DNA from: CAVTPD01 sp963736575
GTDB taxonomy: Bacteria; Bacteroidota; Bacteroidia; Cytophagales; JAAEPT01
Assembly (NCBI GenBank): GCA_963736575.1
Contig: CAVTPD010000003.1
Span: forward strand, 744,001-808,000
DNA length: 64,000 nt
Direction: 5' to 3'
Shown here: piece after piece, positions 8,473 to 19,242 of the stretch
Position numbering within the stretch: the stretch's first letter is position 1
Layout of the letters: each line of letters starts with the position of its first letter
Made by a program: the position numbers and the translations under genes
The notes under the pieces: model-generated
Databases searched by the model: none
The model's input: the letters and a program-made list of their open reading frames with translations, nothing else
What the model was told of the DNA's origin: nothing

Positions 8473-11400
8473 TATTCTTTAATCAGTTTTAAAACCTGTT
8501 TTCCATCTGCTGTGTAGACTTGTACAATGTACATTCCGGCAGCGTAGTTGGTACCAAAGTTATTCAATTTGTCTAAGCTTTCAACGTGGTAGCCGTTTAC
8601 CGAATACACTTCTGCTTTTACGATTTCGGCAGTGCCATAAATAGAAAAGGTAGAATTAGATGGGTTTGGTGCTATGCTAATGCTTTCTTCTTTTTCAAAA
8701 GAAACCGAAGCCGTTACACAACCTCCTTTTTCAAAGTTAGGAGAAAGTCCTGTGTTTCCTCCTGTACAATCGCCGCAAGAATCTATAATGGCCAAACCGC
8801 CTAAATCGCCGTGGCAATCTACAAACGGATCAGAAATTACTTCGTCTAATTTAGAAACGGCTAATAAATACCAAGCATCATGTGGTAACCATTGTTCTAC
8901 CCAGCGCCAGTTTTGCCATGCCTCTCCGCCATTGTTATCAAAAGGAATAAAAGCGGGTTGGGTTTGATTTTCCAATGTGGAAGTAATCCCGTTACAAATA
9001 CCACCTTTTACATTCGACTTCTTATTTCCTGCGCCGTTTAAGTAAGACGGGTAATTTTTGTTTCCGTAACCAAACATCATACAAGTACCGAAGGGGTTTT
9101 TACCCAATACCCAATCCAATTGTGCTTGTGCTAAAACGGAAAGCGAATCTGTACCAAAATTATAATTTGGGTGAACGTGTTTTTGAGCCGTCAATAAAGC
9201 CGTTGTCATGGAAGCTAAACGAGCATTTTCACCTTGCCACCAATAGCCGGTTTCGTTATTTTTCGGTACAAAAAAACCTTTTTCTGCGCTACCCAAACCT
9301 TCATCATAGGGTTTGTAATATTCCCGCACATAATCGAACGGATTGTTTACTTCGTATGAAATAGCGTAATACCAAGAGGTCCAATTTTCCATAAAAGCTG
9401 AAATTCCAGAAGATAAAGTACCAGCACTAATTTTACTGTATTCTGAAAGCGCTACCACTGGTAAACCTTCATCAGCAGCGTGGTAAAACGGTCGGTTTTT
9501 CGCTTCGTCGGAATACAATTCCCCGTCGTTTCCTTGTAAAGCTATAAGGCGCGTAGCATACGCTTCCGCATCGGTTAAATAAATTGGGTTTTCAGTGGCT
9601 TTGTACAATTCTGTAGACGCTAATAAACCACAATAAATGTCAATAATGTTTTCTTCGTGGTTGTTGCAGTATTCTAAATTCTTGGTAGCATAACCATCGC
9701 CGGGTTCTTTTAAGTGCGTGTAAAGGGTTTCGGCAGCATCAATTAAATCTTGTGGCGTAGCGTCTGGATAAGCATTCAATACAGCCCCTTTCGCTAAAGC
9801 AGCAATCGCAATTCCAGCGCCTTCACGCATAGCGGCTTGGTAATTAGGCGTTCTTCCAGCATCGTTGCCCGGCTGTCCCCATTCTGTAATTTCTCTTGAA
9901 AATGGAGCACCACCCCAATTATCGAAAATGGCTAAATACAAATAACCTTCGGGGTCAATATTTCTTAATAAGTAATCCATTCCCCAGCTTATTTCATCTG
10001 CTACTGCAGTAGTATTTGTTCCGAAATTATTCTTTTCGGTTGCCGTTAACATAGACCAAACCACCATTGGGATTTGCTGCGGATTAAAATGGTTGGCGTA
10101 CGACAAGTGCGACATGTGTTTGCCCGGATCTCCGTTGGCATCCCACCAACCTCCGTAAACATTCACTTCGTCAGCTCTTGGTCCGTTGAACGAAAGTGTT
10201 CTATCGGCTTCGTCTTCAGAACGCATTCCGTAGAAAAATTCTATGGGAGCAAATCCTGTTTGATTGAACAAGATGTTTTCTTCAATGATAAAACTGTAAG
10301 AAATATCGTTTCCTACTTTTAAAATATATTCACCATTTTCAGCAAAATCACTAAAATCTAACAGTATGTACGTTTCCGAATCCCATCCGTTAACTGTTCC
10401 TTTCGGTATAATACTTCCTTCATAAGCCAATTCATTGCTTAAGGAAATCAACTGAAAGGTATTGGTAACTTCATTACCTTTATAAACGGCTCTTTTTGGT
10501 CCGTTTAGTTCATAACCAATTTGGTTGATTAAGAAGTCTTCGCTTAAATTTCCTGAAATGGGTGGCGAAACGGTTTTCTCTCCATTACCAATTACCACAT
10601 CGTCGATGTGGATTGTTCCTGAAAAAGCACTGCTTCCGGAAACAGGATTCACTATAAATTCTAATCCTACAATTTGCAATCCCTTGGCGGTTTGTTGGTT
10701 TAATATTTCGGAAGTGAAATCATACGTAAACTCTTGAAAAGCATTTACGCCGTTCAATAGAAATTCGGTAGAAGAATAGGTACTGTTACCAAAAGCGTCT
10801 ACCAGCATCACTTGCAGATTAGCCGCGCTGCTCGATTTCGCTTTAAAAGAAACGGAAGCATCTGAACTTAAATTCATAGTTTCCCCCGGATAAAATTGAA
10901 ACAAATCTGGCGAACCGGACTCTAAGTCAGTTTCTGCTTTTAAAGAAGCATTTTCGGCACTTAAGGTATAACTGTTATCACTTTTCCAACCCGGATATAG
11001 TTCCGAACCGTTTAATTTGTCTTTCGCTCCTTCTATTACGGCGTCACCAATTATCAAGCGTTCAATGGTTACGTCTCCGTTGTAATTACCACCCGGATTA
11101 AAAAACAAAAAGGCTTGGCTAATATTTGTTGGGTCTACAATTTCACCATTTGGGAAAGACTGATTAAATTTCCCTGTAAAGTCAAATTCTATTATTTGTA
11201 ACGAGCCATCACCGGTAACAACCGTTTGCGTAGCATTGGTATTGGTGATGGTTCCTTGCGCATCTACTAAATCCATACGGAAGGTAAAATCGCTTGGAGC
11301 TTTTATGCCTACAATTACTTTTGGGTTGTTGCTAAGGTCAATGCTTGTAAAAGTTACTATAACATTGTCGTATCCTCCGGCTGAAGCTTGTATGTTTAGG

Positions 11401-11546
11401 CCATCATTATTGTTTAGCGTAAAACTTCCTGGATTTTCAGTAGACACATTTGAAATGCCATCGTAGAAAAACGTTGAATAGCCATTTTGAGCAAAACTCA
11501 TTACGGAGATAATTAGGAAGAACAGAAAGGAGTTAAATTTTTTCAT
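8472..11546 (-). CDS. T9SS-exported GH9 endoglucanase, multidomain
   Basis: Probably starts at ATG 11546, giving signal peptide MKKFNSFLFFLIISVMSFAQ; an upstream in-frame start at 11588 would put 14 extra residues before the signal. About 1,024 residues in order: two beta-sandwich, CBM-like modules (about 20-170 and 190-335), the Ig-like CelD_N domain beginning FLINQIGYELNGPKRAV, the (alpha/alpha)6 GH9 catalytic domain with GGWWDANGDPGKH, WVLGKNPFG and the acid/base region VEQWLPHDAWYLLA, a Cys-rich linker (DCHGDLGG, DSCGDCTGG), and a type A T9SS sorting domain with IAPNPSNSTFSIYG and a basic end. It should cleave beta-1,4-glucans at the cell surface or outside. The spacing in the GGW..D motif differs from the GGWYDAGD of the second GH9 here. 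Confidence 0.93.
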   Translation of the reverse strand: MKKFNSFLFFLIISVMSFAQNGYSTFFYDGISNVSTENPGSFTLNNNDGLNIQASAGGYDNVIVTFTSIDLSNNPKVIVGIKAPSDFTFRMDLVDAQGTITNTNATQTVVTGDGSLQIIEFDFTGKFNQSFPNGEIVDPTNISQAFLFFNPGGNYNGDVTIERLIIGDAVIEGAKDKLNGSELYPGWKSDNSYTLSAENASLKAETDLESGSPDLFQFYPGETMNLSSDASVSFKAKSSSAANLQVMLVDAFGNSTYSSTEFLLNGVNAFQEFTYDFTSEILNQQTAKGLQIVGLEFIVNPVSGSSAFSGTIHIDDVVIGNGEKTVSPPISGNLSEDFLINQIGYELNGPKRAVYKGNEVTNTFQLISLSNELAYEGSIIPKGTVNGWDSETYILLDFSDFAENGEYILKVGNDISYSFIIEENILFNQTGFAPIEFFYGMRSEDEADRTLSFNGPRADEVNVYGGWWDANGDPGKHMSHLSYANHFNPQQIPMVVWSMLTATEKNNFGTNTTAVADEISWGMDYLLRNIDPEGYLYLAIFDNWGGAPFSREITEWGQPGNDAGRTPNYQAAMREGAGIAIAALAKGAVLNAYPDATPQDLIDAAETLYTHLKEPGDGYATKNLEYCNNHEENIIDIYCGLLASTELYKATENPIYLTDAEAYATRLIALQGNDGELYSDEAKNRPFYHAADEGLPVVALSEYSKISAGTLSSGISAFMENWTSWYYAISYEVNNPFDYVREYYKPYDEGLGSAEKGFFVPKNNETGYWWQGENARLASMTTALLTAQKHVHPNYNFGTDSLSVLAQAQLDWVLGKNPFGTCMMFGYGNKNYPSYLNGAGNKKSNVKGGICNGITSTLENQTQPAFIPFDNNGGEAWQNWRWVEQWLPHDAWYLLAVSKLDEVISDPFVDCHGDLGGLAIIDSCGDCTGGNTGLSPNFEKGGCVTASVSFEKEESISIAPNPSNSTFSIYGTAEIVKAEVYSVNGYHVESLDKLNNFGTNYAAGMYIVQVYTADGKQVLKLIKE

Positions 11547-11709
11547 TTTATAAGAATGTATACTTTGAGCAACTTTAAATATACCCAATTTTGGCCGAAT
11601 TATAAAATGATGTTTATCTTCAATTGCCTGAAAAATTGAATTTTACAACGGTTTTAGAAACTTTATGCAAGCTAAAAACTGTTGAAGCCTTAGACAAATT
11701 GAAAAAGCT

Positions 11710-13089
11710 ATGAGTTTACAAGTACATAATCCGTTTACCGGAAATTTTATATCGGAATACCCTTACGAAGACCAAAAAGCCTTAGAAGAAAAGTTTATTA
11801 AGGCCGAAAAAGCCTTTCAGAATCAACTTTCTAAATCGGAGCGAATAGCCATTTTTGAGAAGACTATTTCTATCATGAAATCTAGGGTAGAAGAGCTGAC
11901 CAAAATTGCCGCTTCTGAAGGTGGGAAACCGTTTAAAGATTCCAAAGCCGAAGTGTTGCGTGCTATTAACGGAGTAGAATTAGGCATCCGATATATGCAT
12001 GACATAAAAGGCGAAGAAATCCCAATGGGATTAAATGCTTCTTCCGAAAATAAATGGGCCTTTACCATTAGAGAACCTTTAGGTATTGTTGTTTCTATTT
12101 CGGCTTTTAATCATCCTTTGAATTTAACTATTCACCAAACCATTCCGGCTTTGGCAGTAGGTTGCCCCGTAATTATAAAACCTGCCCGCAAGACGCCAAA
12201 TTCTTGTTTTAATTTTGTAGATATACTACGTGAAGCAGGTTTACCGGAAGAATGGTGTCAAACTATAATTTGTGAAAGAAATGTCACAGACTTATTAATT
12301 TCAGATAAAAGAACACGTTTTGTAAGCTTTATTGGGTCTTCCAACGTAGGTTGGGAAGTTAGAAAAAAACTGGCCCCAGGAGCGCACATTGCTTTAGAAC
12401 ACGGCGGTGTTGCACCAGCTATTGTAGATGAATTTGCAGATATTCAAAAAGCCATTCCACCGTTAATTAAAGCATCGTATTACCATGCCGGACAAGTGTG
12501 TGTTTCGGTACAAAAAATCTTTGTACACCAGTCTAAGTTAGAAGACTTTACCTCCTCTTTTGTCTTACATGCTGAAAAATTGAAAGTAGGTGATCCATTA
12601 GACCCTGAAACAGAGGTTGGGCCAATCATCAACGCCAAAGAAATTGACCGGATTATCGATTGGATTAATCAAGCGAAAGACGATGGAGCAGAGATTCTTT
12701 GTGGAGGAAATCGCTTACCCAATAACTGCATAGAACCTACGGTGGTCTTAAATCCGAAATCGGATAGCCCTTTAATGAACAAAGAAGCATTTGGTCCGGT
12801 GGCAGTGATTATTCCGTTTACCGATTTAAACAAAGCCATTGAAGAAGCGAATGCCCTACCTTTTGTTTTTCAAGGTTGTGTTTTTACTGAAAATTTGGAC
12901 AATGCTTTAAAAGTAGCCCATAAAATGAAAGCCCGAAGTGTGATGATTAACGAGCACGCTGCTTTCCGCGTAGACTGGATGCCTTTCGGTGGCGATGAAG
13001 AATCGGGTCACGGCACCGGTGGAATTCCCTATTCTATGAAAGAGATGACCAGAGAGAAAATGGTGGTTTTTAAGAGTAAGAGTTTGTAA
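11710..13089 (+). CDS. NAD(P)-dependent aldehyde dehydrogenase
   Basis: A 459-residue member of the ALDH superfamily, which oxidises aldehydes to acids. Visible landmarks: SAFNHPLN (oxyanion Asn region), FIGSSNVGWEV (cofactor-binding), the general-base Glu in EHGGVAPAIV, the catalytic Cys in HAGQVCVSVQ, and EAFGPVAVI. The usual ELGG is EHGG, as in the branch containing phosphonoacetaldehyde and lactaldehyde dehydrogenase-like enzymes. The substrate is not predictable. It is divergent from the GH9 gene (163 bp between starts) and followed after 39 bp by a secreted propeller protein; no operon logic is evident. Confidence 0.92.
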   Translation: MSLQVHNPFTGNFISEYPYEDQKALEEKFIKAEKAFQNQLSKSERIAIFEKTISIMKSRVEELTKIAASEGGKPFKDSKAEVLRAINGVELGIRYMHDIKGEEIPMGLNASSENKWAFTIREPLGIVVSISAFNHPLNLTIHQTIPALAVGCPVIIKPARKTPNSCFNFVDILREAGLPEEWCQTIICERNVTDLLISDKRTRFVSFIGSSNVGWEVRKKLAPGAHIALEHGGVAPAIVDEFADIQKAIPPLIKASYYHAGQVCVSVQKIFVHQSKLEDFTSSFVLHAEKLKVGDPLDPETEVGPIINAKEIDRIIDWINQAKDDGAEILCGGNRLPNNCIEPTVVLNPKSDSPLMNKEAFGPVAVIIPFTDLNKAIEEANALPFVFQGCVFTENLDNALKVAHKMKARSVMINEHAAFRVDWMPFGGDEESGHGTGGIPYSMKEMTREKMVVFKSKSL

Positions 13090-13128
13090 GCAGTTTAGGA
13101 ATAGCTTGTTTTGAGTTATATTCAGTAT

Positions 13129-14475
13129 ATGATTAACTCAAAACAGGCGCTTCTTTTCATTTTTTCTATTCTAAACAATTGGTGTTATTGCCAAAATTGG
13201 ACAGATATTAAGAAAAATACCTCTCCTAAGATTGAGATGCTTTCCGAGTTTAATGCGGTGAGCCCATTGCCTTTAGCCACCTTGGGTTGGGAAGACGGCT
13301 TACATATATCTCCAGATGGATTACATCTTTATTGTACCTATGTTCCCATCGATTTTTTATCTTTTCTTTTAAATGGTGATTTGCCAAATGCTTTTAGTAA
13401 TGATTACCTAAGGTCTGCTCCAGATTTCGGTATGGATTTAAGCACTAATCCTATCGGGGCTTCAGAGTGGTTGCATTCAGATATACTTTATGCCCACAGA
13501 AATTCCGTTAATGAAGATTTTACGTCATGGACATTATCTAATATGGCAAGAGCTTTTTACAGTGAAGGAGCACCTACTCCCACTTTTTCTTCTACAACGG
13601 AAATAGAATATATGCTCTTTACCAGCAATGACAGCGAAAATAGCAATACCGATATCTGGTTCATCCAAAACACTACTGTAAATCCTTCTGGTATAGGTAC
13701 TGCATTGCCCGCACCCATTAAAACTTTATACAATGAAGACAATCCTCATTTAGTCCGGTTAGATGAAAACAAATTGGTCTTGTTTTTTGATAGCGATAAT
13801 TTACCCGGCGGTGAAGGTGATCATGATATTTGGTTTTCGGAAAGTGCAGATAACGGTATAACTTGGTCAACGCCATTAAATGTCTCTACCATAAATACAA
13901 GCAATAAAGAACACCAACCCTTTTTGTATAAAGATAAAACTACTAACAAATGGTACTTGTATTATGCTGCTGTTCATACAGACGGCAAGCTGGCTATTTT
14001 TAGGGCGGAACAAGACCTAGCCAACCAATGGAACAGTTGGAAAACCCCAACGTTAGTTTTAAGCGCTGGAAATTCTGCCGGAATTGGCGAACCTACTTTA
14101 ACCGAAAATGGTGATTTGTTTTTTGTGGTAATTTATGAAGATCCTATGCAGAACTCTATATATAATCACTTCGATTCGGATCCTTGGGTACTGAAGAAAA
14201 AAAATCCTTTAACGACAATAAATAATTTTAATAAAACAGAAATGTATGCTGTGTTTCCTAATCCGGCAGAAGATCAATTAACTATTAATTTTAAATCATT
14301 AGGGAGGCGCACTTTAAAAATTTATACTATTAATGGACAATTAGTATTCGATGGCATAAAAAATTCAAGAACATTATTTTGTAACATAGATATTGCTGAA
14401 TATAACTCAGGGGCATATATTTTGACAATTGAAACTAGTAACGAATTTTCGGTCATTCCATTCATGAAAAAATAA
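13129..14475 (+). CDS. Secreted beta-propeller protein with T9SS sorting tail
   Basis: I prefer ATG at 13129 (448 residues), which yields the signal-like N-terminus MINSKQALLFIFSILNNWCY; a TTG at 13111 in frame is less likely. The body resembles a sialidase/PD40-type propeller: repeated Asp-rich blade turns such as SADNGITWSTPLN and GEGDHDIWFS. The last 75 residues are a type A T9SS sorting domain (VFPNPAEDQLTINF ... KIYTINGQLVF ... GAYILTIET). It is therefore expected on the cell surface or secreted. I see no catalytic residues that would make it a sialidase. The function is unknown. The 296 bp to clpB hold nothing I can support. Confidence 0.8.
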   Translation: MINSKQALLFIFSILNNWCYCQNWTDIKKNTSPKIEMLSEFNAVSPLPLATLGWEDGLHISPDGLHLYCTYVPIDFLSFLLNGDLPNAFSNDYLRSAPDFGMDLSTNPIGASEWLHSDILYAHRNSVNEDFTSWTLSNMARAFYSEGAPTPTFSSTTEIEYMLFTSNDSENSNTDIWFIQNTTVNPSGIGTALPAPIKTLYNEDNPHLVRLDENKLVLFFDSDNLPGGEGDHDIWFSESADNGITWSTPLNVSTINTSNKEHQPFLYKDKTTNKWYLYYAAVHTDGKLAIFRAEQDLANQWNSWKTPTLVLSAGNSAGIGEPTLTENGDLFFVVIYEDPMQNSIYNHFDSDPWVLKKKNPLTTINNFNKTEMYAVFPNPAEDQLTINFKSLGRRTLKIYTINGQLVFDGIKNSRTLFCNIDIAEYNSGAYILTIETSNEFSVIPFMKK

Positions 14476-14771
14476 AACAACTTTAAATATGTTATGCTTT
14501 ATAGAAATATTGATTTGTAAACTTTATATCCATTGGATTTAATCTCTCATACACTTACTAGAGTTGTCGTTGGAACAGTAACCTTTGTCTTTTTAAATAC
14601 CACTACCCACAATTCAAATTATAGATTCAAACCAATGGTCTTTTTTTATGATGACATCTTGTCTGTTATTTTTAGAAAAAGAAAAGAAAACATGTCAAAA
14701 AGACCTGATTTAAAGCTTTTTAACCAACGGTCTTTAATTTGTTAATTAGAATGACGTAAACGCATACAGCT

Positions 14772-17379
14772 ATGGATTTTAAAAATTATACAGTTAAATC
14801 ACAACAAGTAGTACAAAAGGCAATCAGCTTGGCGCAAGGCTATGGGCAGTCCATCATAGAAAACGGTCATGTACTGAAAGCCATTTTGGAAGAAGACAAA
14901 AATATTTCCGACTTCCTGTTCGGGAAGTTGAATATACAAGTTCCGGTCTTCACGCAAATACTGGATAGAATTATTGACGGTTATACCAAAGGAACGGGCG
15001 AAGCAGCCCTTTCCAATTCTACCGCAAAACTATTCAGAGATGCAGAAGAAGAAATGAAGAAAATGGGCGACGAATTTGTGGCTATAGAACATTTGTTTCT
15101 GGCACTTTTCAACGGAAGTGACAAAGTAGCACAACTGTTGAAAGACCAGAATATTCAGAAAAAGAAAGTAGAAGAACTTATTAAAGAATTAAGAGGAGGA
15201 CAAAACGTGAATAATCCGAATACAGACTCTAATTATCGTTCCTTAGAGCGTTATGCCATAAACCTGAACGAGAGAGCCAAAACGGGTAAAATAGACCCAG
15301 TAATTGGCCGTGACGAAGAAGTTAGACGTGTGCTTCAAATTCTTTCTAGAAGGACTAAAAACAATCCTATTTTGGTGGGTGAGCCCGGTGTAGGTAAAAC
15401 TGCCATTGTAGAAGGAATGGCACAGCGTATCATACAAGGTGATATTCCTGAAAACCTAAAATCTAAAACCATTTGGGCTTTGGATATGGGGCTTTTAGTA
15501 GCCGGCGCCAAGTTTAAAGGGGAGTTTGAAGAACGTCTGAAAGCAGTTATCAAAGAAGTAATTGATGCGGCCGGAGAGATTATTCTTTTTATTGACGAGA
15601 TACATACATTGGTAGGTGCTGGCGGTGGTGATGGTGCCATGGATGCAGCCAACTTATTAAAACCGGCCTTGGCAAGAGGTGAGCTGCACGCTATTGGTGC
15701 TACCACACTGGCGGAATACCAAAAATATGTAGAGAAAGACAAAGCCTTGGAACGTCGTTTCCAATCTGTTTTGGTGGATGAACCCAATATTGATGATGCT
15801 ATTTCTATTCTTCGTGGTATTAAAGAAAAGTACGAAGTGCATCATGGGGTGCGTATTCAGGATGATGCAGTAATTGCTTCGGTTAATCTTTCGGACCGTT
15901 ATATTTCCGATCGTTTTCTGCCCGACAAAGCCATTGACTTAATGGATGAAGCCGCTTCTAAAATGCGCTTGGAAATTGATTCCGTTCCAGAAGAATTAGA
16001 CGAAATCAATCGTAAGATTATGCAGTTGGAAATTGAGCGCGAAGCCATTCGTAGAGAAAAGAACAAAGAAAAAGAATCGGGCTTGTCGCAGGAAATTGCC
16101 AACCTTTCGGAAGAAAGAGACGCTTTAACCGCGCAATGGAAGAACGAAAAAGGCATGCTTCAGGGCATAAAAGAAATAAAAGAAAGTATTGATAAATTTA
16201 AACTGGAAGCCGAGCAAGCCGAACGTAACGGAGACTATGGTAAAGTTGCCGAAATTAGATACGGAAAAATTAAAGAGGCCGAAGCGAAATTAGAAGCGCT
16301 TAAAAAAGAGGCGAAAGAAAAACTGAACAAAGGAACTTCGCTTTTAAAAGAAGAAGTTACGGCAGATGATATTGCAGAAGTAGTAGCGCGTTGGACAGGG
16401 ATTCCGGTTTCTAAAATGTTGCAAAGTGAAGCCGAAAAGCTTATTACACTTAGAAGACGAATTAGGTAAACGTGTAGCTGGACAAGAGGAAGCGATAGGT
16501 GCCGTTTCGGATGCTGTTCGTAGAAGTAGAGCAGGTTTACAAGACCCGAACAAACCAATTGGTTCGTTTATTTTCTTGGGAACAACTGGTGTAGGTAAAA
16601 CCGAATTAGCGAAAGCTTTGGCAGAATACTTATTCGATGACGAAAAGAGCATGGTCCGAATTGATATGTCGGAATACCAAGAACGCCATGCGGTAAGTAG
16701 ATTGATTGGTTCGCCTCCGGGTTATATCGGTTACGAAGAAGGGGGTCAGTTGACGGAAGCCGTGCGTAGAAGACCGTATTCGGTAATCCTGTTGGATGAA
16801 ATTGAAAAAGCGCATCCGGATGTATTTAACATTTTGTTGCAAGTTTTGGACGACGGACGTTTAACCGATAACAAAGGTAGAACAGCCAACTTCCGAAATA
16901 CGATTATCATTATGACTTCGAATACCGGTTCGCAAGTAATTCAGGAGAATTACGAAAACTACGACCCTGCTCATGCTGAAGAAATTGCGGAAAAAACCAA
17001 AATGGAGGTGTTCGATTTATTGAAAAAATCATTGAGACCAGAGTTCATTAACCGTATTGACGAACTGGTAATGTTTACACCATTATCTAGAAATGAAATT
17101 CGTGAGATTGTTGGGATTCAGTTCCACAGCATTCAAAAACGTTTAGAGTCTGCCGGTGTAGCAGTTGAAGCCGATGACGAAGTATTGGATTACTTAGGCC
17201 GTGTGGGTTACGATCCACAATACGGAGCAAGACCGTTAAAACGTTTGATGCAAAAAGTAATCTTAAACGAATTATCGAAAGAGATTTTATCCGGAAGCAT
17301 TAAGAAAGACAGTGTTATCGCTTTGTCTATGGAAGACGGAAACATTAAGTTCTTGAACTTAGATAATGTAGAGATATAG
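14772..17379 (+). pseudogene. clpB: ClpB disaggregase, split by a single-base frameshift
   Basis: ClpB is the AAA+ ring ATPase that, with DnaK, extracts proteins from aggregates. All parts are here: Clp_N (1-145), NBD1 with Walker A GEPGVGKTA at about 203-211 and Walker B ILFIDEIHTL, the coiled-coil middle domain (about 400-520), and NBD2 with GTTGVGKTE, VILLDEIEKAHPD and the sensor-2 segment GYDPQYGARPLKR. The frame breaks at about 16440-16446, between SEAEK and LLHLEDELGKR: one extra T (CTTATTACAC where CTATTACAC keeps the frame). The first frame stops at 16469; the second is open from 16426 to 17379. Rejoined, the length is about 868 residues, normal for ClpB. Sequence error or real decay cannot be told from this window. 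Confidence 0.93.
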
Positions 17380-17440
17380 TGAAAAGTGATGGGTTTTTGG
17401 AAAGCTCCAGACCCAGAACCAAAATTCATTAGACATAAAA

Positions 17441-17471
17441 AAAGCCGGCAATTTGCCGGCTTTGCTTTTTT
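17441..17471. terminator. Bidirectional terminator between clpB and 17486 gene
   Basis: A 9-bp perfect stem AAAGCCGGC/GCCGGCTTT with a short AT loop (17441-17463), preceded by an A-run and followed by TTTGCTTTTTT. It lies between two convergent genes, so it can stop transcription from both sides. Confidence 0.85.
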
Positions 17472-17485
17472 CTAAAAATCAGTTT

Positions 17486-17785
17486 TTATACCAATTCTAT
17501 TTCATAAATACTGTGAATAGGAATGGTTACACCGCCTTTCAATACAACATACTTTTCGGTTACTGCCCATACAGTTGCAAGGGTTTCGTATTGTTCTTTA
17601 TTCTCGTGTTTAAAACGTAGACGAACATGCTGCTTGTGCAAATTACCTAATTGTAGGGCTCTTGCAAGTTTTCTTAAACGGTCTTTAAGGTCAACATCAT
17701 TCAGTAATACATCTTCCCTAACAAAGGGAAATCCATGTATTATGTTTTTATCAATTTGTTGTGGTTTTTTAAATACACTTTCCAT
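17486..17785 (-). CDS. Small conserved hypothetical protein
   Basis: A 99-residue soluble protein if ATG at 17785 is used (MESVFKKPQQIDK); an upstream ATG at 17827 would add 14 residues that do not resemble the family. I recognise the pattern of an N-terminal short helix, a basic middle, and a C-terminal beta-rich stretch VWAVTEKYVVLKGGVTIPI from small orphan proteins common in Flavobacteriia. No catalytic motif or function is known to me. It converges with clpB across the shared terminator. Confidence 0.7.
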   Translation of the reverse strand: MESVFKKPQQIDKNIIHGFPFVREDVLLNDVDLKDRLRKLARALQLGNLHKQHVRLRFKHENKEQYETLATVWAVTEKYVVLKGGVTIPIHSIYEIELV

Positions 17786-17975
17786 TTTTTTCGGTTTAAA
17801 ATTAAACATGAAATGCGCGTTCAACATTAATTGCTTAATTGTTACCTAGAATTTACGTAATAAAACTGAAGGAAATCTGAACTAATCCTAAATTATTTTT
17901 AAACAGGCCGAAAGCAATAAATAGAGACCCTTTTTTCAGTAAAATAAAGAATACCTCAAAAACTAAAACCAGTAT

Positions 17976-19098
17976 TTATTCAAGCTCTAACCACCACTTA
18001 CTGAAGGTCTGAGTGCTGTCACTAAGGTAAACCAACTCACCAATTTTAGGGGTTACTAAAGGTAGTCCAACTTCTTTATTCAACTCTGTAATAGTTTTTA
18101 GAGGCGCATCCCAATTGTGGTTAGCCAAAGCGAATTTAGAGGAATGAACTGGAAATAATCTTTTAACATTTAGGTCATTGGCGGCTTTTAAAACTTCGTC
18201 TGGAAGCATATGAATGTAGCGCCAGTTTTTATCGTATTGTCCGTTTTCTAAAATCGCTAAATCAAATCCGCCAAATTGTTTTCCTATTTCAGCAAAATGA
18301 AAATCATAACCACTATCCCCACCAAGGTATAATTTTAGAGATGGTGTTAATAAAGCGAAAGAAGTCCAAATGGCTTTGTTTCTTGTAAAGGTTCTTCCCG
18401 AAAAATGACGAGCGGGTAAAGTATGTATCGTAAAACCACTCTCTAATGGAATTTCTGTATTCCAATCTTCTTCAACAATCTGTTCGGTACTAAAACCCCA
18501 AGACTCAAAATGTTGTCCCGTTCCAAGTCCTGTAATAATGGTTTTTACTTTAGATTTTAATTTTAATATAGTTTCATAATCTAGATGGTCCCAGTGATCG
18601 TGGCTGATTAACAAATAATCAATTTCGGGTAAGTCTTCGGTGGTATAAATATCTGTTCCTTCAAAAGCTTTGGTAGTAAACTTCACCGGAGATGCTGCTC
18701 CACTAAAAACTGGGTCTATCAAAAAGGTTTTTCCATCAACCTGAATAAAGTAAGAGGAATGACCAAACCACACCAACACATTTTCTTCTGAATTCAGACT
18801 TAATAAATCTGTTTTTACCGAAGGAATAGCTTCACTAGGTTTGCTCCTTTTTTTATCTGAAAAGAAGAACTCTTTCATCACCGTGTAATAGCTTACGCCT
18901 TCCGTTAAGTCAGGCGTAACACTTAAATTCTGAAAAGAACCGTCTTTATAATTGGGCGATTGTTTGATTCTTTCCAAACGTTCACCGCTTGGCGTTGCTC
19001 CAAATTTAGCTTGCTGAAGAAAAATATAAACACTTAACACATAAAACCAGAACAATAGCGATACTTATATACATTACTTTAAAGAAAATATTTTTCAT
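17976..19098 (-). pseudogene. MBL-fold hydrolase (NAPE-PLD/UlaG-like), N-terminus frameshifted
   Basis: A zinc-dependent metallo-beta-lactamase-fold hydrolase. The core shows HSSYFIQVDGKTFLIDPV, the metal site SHDHWDHLDY (HxHxDH) and a later GGDSGYDFHF segment, as in NAPE-hydrolysing phospholipase D and UlaG-like lactonases. The intact C-terminal frame has only a TTG at 19055 as start and no proper signal anchor. Reading from ATG at 19098 instead gives MKNIFFKVMYISIAIVLVLC, a membrane anchor, but that frame ends shortly after. Removing one A from the A5 run at 19020-19024 joins the two into an anchor followed by FLQQAKFGATPSGERLERI, the usual family N-terminus. I infer a one-base insertion. 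The substrate is unknown. Confidence 0.8.
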
Positions 19099-19242
19099 GA
19101 AGGAAAGGCTAAACAACTACATTATAACGGTGTGAAGTTAGGGTTATATGTAATTCTTTCTAAAATTTTAATGTGATTCCACAAAAATGGGTAATTCGCA
19201 TAGTTCTGATTAAATTGAATAATCGACAAAGAATTTAGAATT

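Noticed and set aside
14533..14745. A 70-codon frame between the secreted propeller gene and clpB
   Set aside because: Starts with TTG, has no recognisable composition or motif, and lies in AT-rich sequence; I do not consider it a gene.
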